Shown piece after piece: positions 13,641 to 16,070 of a stretch of 16,070 nt of DNA (the first letter of the stretch is position 1; each line of letters starts with the position of its first letter). The position numbers and the translations under genes are program-made. Origin of the DNA: Candidatus Krumholzibacteriia bacterium (GTDB lineage Bacteria; Krumholzibacteriota; Krumholzibacteriia; Krumholzibacteriales; Krumholzibacteriaceae). Location of the stretch: the NCBI GenBank assembly GCA_026387805.1, contig JAPLKY010000017.1, forward strand, positions 1-16,070, in the 5' to 3' direction. The notes under the pieces were generated by a model that worked only from the letters and a program-made list of their open reading frames with translations, had not been told where the DNA came from and ran no database searches.

Positions 13641-16004
13641 TCAGAACGAGCCGTGTTCCGTCCTCGCGATGATCTCGTCCTGGAGCGTCTCGCCGAGATC
13701 GCAGAAGTAGTCGCTGTAGCCGGCGACGCGGACGATGAGATCACGGTACTGCGCGGGATCGCGCTGCGCGGCGCGGAGCGTCGATGCGTCCACCACGTTG
13801 AACTGTACGTGGTGGCCGCCGAGCCCGAAGTAGGTGCGGATGAGCGAGACGAGCCCGCGGAGCCCCGTCTCGTCTTCGAGGATCTGCGGCGTGAATTTCT
13901 GATTGAGGAGCGTTCCGCCCGTTCTCGCGTGGTCCATTTTCGCCACCGACCGGAGAACGGCCGTTGGACCCTTGCGATCGGCTCCCTGCACCGGCGAGAC
14001 CCCCTCGGACAGAGGCTCGGCGGCCTTCCGGCCGTCCGGAGTCGCGCCGGTCACGCGCCCGAAGTAGATATGAACGGTCGTCGGCAGCAGGTTGATGCGG
14101 TACGTGCCGCCTTTCGTGTTCGATCTCCCGTCGATCGCGTTGAAATACGCGTCGAAGAGCCGCCGCATGAGATCGTCGGCGCGATCGTCATCGTTCCCGT
14201 AGCGCGGGGTCCGATTGAGAAGCATCCGGCGGAGTCTCTCCTCGCCGTCGAAGTCGCGCGCGAGCACTTCCAGAAGCCGCTCCATCGGGAGCGTCTTCGC
14301 GTCGAAGACGTGATGCTTGATCGCGCTCATGCAATCGGTTATCGTGCCGAGCCCGACGCCCTGGATGTAGCTCGTGTCGTATCTCGCGCCGCCGGCGTTG
14401 TAGTCCGTGCCCTTCGCGATGCAGTCGTCGATCAGAAGCGAGAGAAACGGCGCCGGCATGCGCGCGGCGTAGAGCCTCTCGACCGCGCCGTTCCCGCGGA
14501 TTTTGATGTCGATGAAATGGCGGAGCTGTCTCTCGTACGCGGCGAAGAGCTCGTCGAAGGAGGCGAAGCCCGCGGGCTCTCCCGTTTCGAGCCCGATTCT
14601 CTCGCCCGTCCTCGGATCGACGCCGTTCGCGAGCGCGATCTCGAGCACCTTCGGCATGTTGAAGTAGCCCGTGAGAATGTAGCTCTCCTTGCCGAAGGCG
14701 CCCACCTCGACGCATCCGCTCGAGCCGCCGGCGCGCGCGTCGGCAAGCGTCTTCCCCTGCCGGACGAGCTCCCGAACGATTGCGTCCGCGTTGAACACGG
14801 ACGGCTGTCCGAAGCCGGTCCGGATAATGCGCGCCGCGCGCTCGACGAACGCGTCGGGGCTCTGCCCGCTCACCTGGATCGACGAGCTCGGTTGGAGCAG
14901 CCTCATCTCCTCGATCACGTCCAGCATCAGAAACGTGAGCTCGCTCACGCCGTCGGAGCCGTCCTCGTTCACGCCTCCCGTGTTGATCTGGGCGAAATCG
15001 GTATAGGTGCCGCTCTCCTCCGCGGTCACTCCCACCTTGGGCGGCGCCGGCTGATTGTTGAACTTTATCCAGAAGCACTGGAGGAGCTCCTCGGCGCGCT
15101 CGCGCGTGAGCGTGCCCTCCTCGATCCCCTTCCGGTAGAACGGGAGGAGATGCCGGTCCAGATGCCCCGGATTGAACGCGTCCCACGTATTGAGCTCGAT
15201 CGTCACGCCGAGATGCGTGAACCAGTAGTACTGGAGCGCCTCGTGGAAATCGCGCGGGGGATGCGCGGGGACGCGCTCGCAGATCGCGGCGATGCGTTCG
15301 AGCTCGGTCTTTCGCTCCGGATCGCGCTCCGCGCGGGCGAGCTCCCGAGCCTTTTCGGCGTGGCGAGCGGCGAAGAGGATGAGCGATTCGGCGCATATCC
15401 GCATCGCCTCGAGCTCACGCTCCTTCGCCTCCGCGCGCGGGTCGTTCTCGCGGTCGAGCGCCGAGAGACTGCGCTCGATATCCCTTTTGAAATCGATGAA
15501 CCCTTTCGAATAGATCTTGTCGTCGAGCACGGTATGCCCCGGGGCGCGCTGCTCCATGAACTCGGTGAAGACGCCCGCCTCGTACGCCGCCTTCCATTCG
15601 GGCGCCATTTCCCCGAACAGCCGCTCCCGAATCGTCTTCCCGCGCCAGAAGGGAATGATCTTCTCTTCGTAAATCCTCCGCGCCTCCGGGCTCACGGCAA
15701 ACGGGATCTTCTCGCGCGAATCGAGGAGATCGAGATCCTCGAGGCTGTGGCAGCAAAGCTCCGGGAAGGTCGGCGTGGCCTTCGGCGCGGGGCCCTTCTC
15801 TCCCACGATGAGCTCACCCTCGCCGATATGGATCGTCTTGCGTTCCATGAGCCGGCGGAACACCGAAGCGCGGCGCAGCGGCGCGGGGAGATCCTCGCCG
15901 GTTTCGGCGTATGCCTCCGTTACGATCTCGGCGCGCTCGGTCGAGATGAAGGGCTTCGCGTCGAGGCTCTTCCGTCTCAGACGGGCGACCCGCTGCGTCA
16001 TCAT
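13641..16004 (-). CDS. hypD: Glycyl radical enzyme, probable trans-4-hydroxy-L-proline dehydratase
   Basis: This is a 787-residue PFL-like glycyl radical enzyme. Its glycyl loop RVAGYSDYF places the radical on Gly762, and GGSSGCVEVGAFGKE gives thiyl-radical Cys431 and base Glu433. GCVE is a dehydratase signature, unlike the Cys-Cys pair of pyruvate formate-lyase. Compared with my recollection of the Clostridioides difficile HypD structure (Cys434, Glu436, Gly765), the offset is a constant three residues. Pocket positions I recall there also match: F149, H157, D275, S331, D336, F337, Y447 and T642. HypD removes water from trans-4-hydroxy-L-proline to give pyrroline-5-carboxylate, normally in the cytoplasm or a microcompartment. 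I see no N-terminal shell-targeting extension. GGAGG lies eight bases before the ATG at 16004 (16001 also possible). A probable activase ends five bases upstream. No proC lies within the window. Confidence 0.85.
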   Translation of the reverse strand: MMTQRVARLRRKSLDAKPFISTERAEIVTEAYAETGEDLPAPLRRASVFRRLMERKTIHIGEGELIVGEKGPAPKATPTFPELCCHSLEDLDLLDSREKIPFAVSPEARRIYEEKIIPFWRGKTIRERLFGEMAPEWKAAYEAGVFTEFMEQRAPGHTVLDDKIYSKGFIDFKRDIERSLSALDRENDPRAEAKERELEAMRICAESLILFAARHAEKARELARAERDPERKTELERIAAICERVPAHPPRDFHEALQYYWFTHLGVTIELNTWDAFNPGHLDRHLLPFYRKGIEEGTLTRERAEELLQCFWIKFNNQPAPPKVGVTAEESGTYTDFAQINTGGVNEDGSDGVSELTFLMLDVIEEMRLLQPSSSIQVSGQSPDAFVERAARIIRTGFGQPSVFNADAIVRELVRQGKTLADARAGGSSGCVEVGAFGKESYILTGYFNMPKVLEIALANGVDPRTGERIGLETGEPAGFASFDELFAAYERQLRHFIDIKIRGNGAVERLYAARMPAPFLSLLIDDCIAKGTDYNAGGARYDTSYIQGVGLGTITDCMSAIKHHVFDAKTLPMERLLEVLARDFDGEERLRRMLLNRTPRYGNDDDRADDLMRRLFDAYFNAIDGRSNTKGGTYRINLLPTTVHIYFGRVTGATPDGRKAAEPLSEGVSPVQGADRKGPTAVLRSVAKMDHARTGGTLLNQKFTPQILEDETGLRGLVSLIRTYFGLGGHHVQFNVVDASTLRAAQRDPAQYRDLIVRVAGYSDYFCDLGETLQDEIIARTEHGSF

Positions 16005-16008
16005 GAAT

Positions 16009-16070
16009 TCAGCCTCCGATACTCACGCGCCATCCAAAACCGCTCAGCATCCCGACGATCTCGGCTGCCC
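16009..16070 (-). CDS. C-terminal end of probable glycyl-radical activating enzyme (truncated by window edge)
   Basis: Only the last 19 whole codons and the stop (TGA at 16011-16009) are in the window, reading AAEIVGMLSGFGWRVSIGG. The ending (hydrophobic-Gly, then V-x-IGG) is the usual C terminus of radical-SAM activases that install the glycyl radical. The gene sits four bases ahead of the glycyl radical enzyme on the same strand, the expected partner (HypE). The diagnostic CxxxCxxC is outside the window, so this rests on the tail and the position. Confidence 0.6.
   Translation of the reverse strand, partial: AAEIVGMLSGFGWRVSIGG

Noticed and set aside
14188..15396. A 402-codon minus-strand frame inside the glycyl radical enzyme gene
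   Set aside because: Same strand, different frame; the overlapping frame carries the complete GRE with active-site motifs, while this one is an Arg-rich shadow.

Overview
The window is a GC-rich, densely coded bacterial chromosome segment. Several exported proteins, a LolA-like periplasmic protein and a large GT-C membrane glycosyltransferase point to a Gram-negative (diderm) organism. A glycyl radical enzyme, which oxygen destroys, points to an anaerobic or micro-oxic lifestyle. An uncultured lineage such as Eisenbacteria, Krumholzibacteria or a relative would fit, but that is a weak guess without a search.

Layout. (1) 1-1951, plus strand: 3' part of an S41 peptidase, then a LolA-like periplasmic protein, closed by a strong hairpin terminator at 1990-2025. 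(2) 2025-3470, minus: an exported M28 zinc peptidase with a PA domain. (3) 3659-5218, plus: a polytopic GT-C type glycosyltransferase, visibly poorer in GC than its neighbours. (4) 5315-6438, plus: an SPFH membrane protein and a small ribbon-helix-helix (RHH) protein. Their promoter carries three TGATAT repeats at exact 11-bp spacing. (5) 9071-6444, minus: an exported M3 oligoendopeptidase followed by a SAM methyltransferase. (6) 9575-9261, minus: a small cupin, transcribed away from (7) a plus-strand operon at 9721-11245: small membrane protein, XRE repressor, second small membrane protein, exported alpha/beta hydrolase. The divergent region between (6) and (7) holds both promoters and two matching palindromes. 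(8) 13341-11286, minus: exported GT-A-like protein, shortened cupin and PhzF-family enzyme, joined by two successive ATGA stop/start overlaps. (9) 13498-13421, minus: a possible 25-residue hydrophobic peptide behind a long inverted repeat. (10) 16070-13641, minus: the last codons of a probable glycyl-radical activase, then a 787-residue glycyl radical enzyme whose active-site residues match trans-4-hydroxy-L-proline dehydratase (HypD).

How it works together. Three peptidases (S41, M28, M3), all probably extracytoplasmic, and a HypD-like enzyme would suit a proteolytic anaerobe that uses peptides, including hydroxyproline-rich ones such as collagen. The genes are not in one operon, so this link is an inference. 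The most interesting regulatory signals are the 11-bp-phased repeats before the SPFH/RHH pair and the paired palindromes controlling the cupin and XRE/membrane/hydrolase genes. I see no CRISPR array, tRNA, rRNA, insertion sequence or prophage. No stretch above 300 bases lacks a gene; the longest gaps are about 190 bases.
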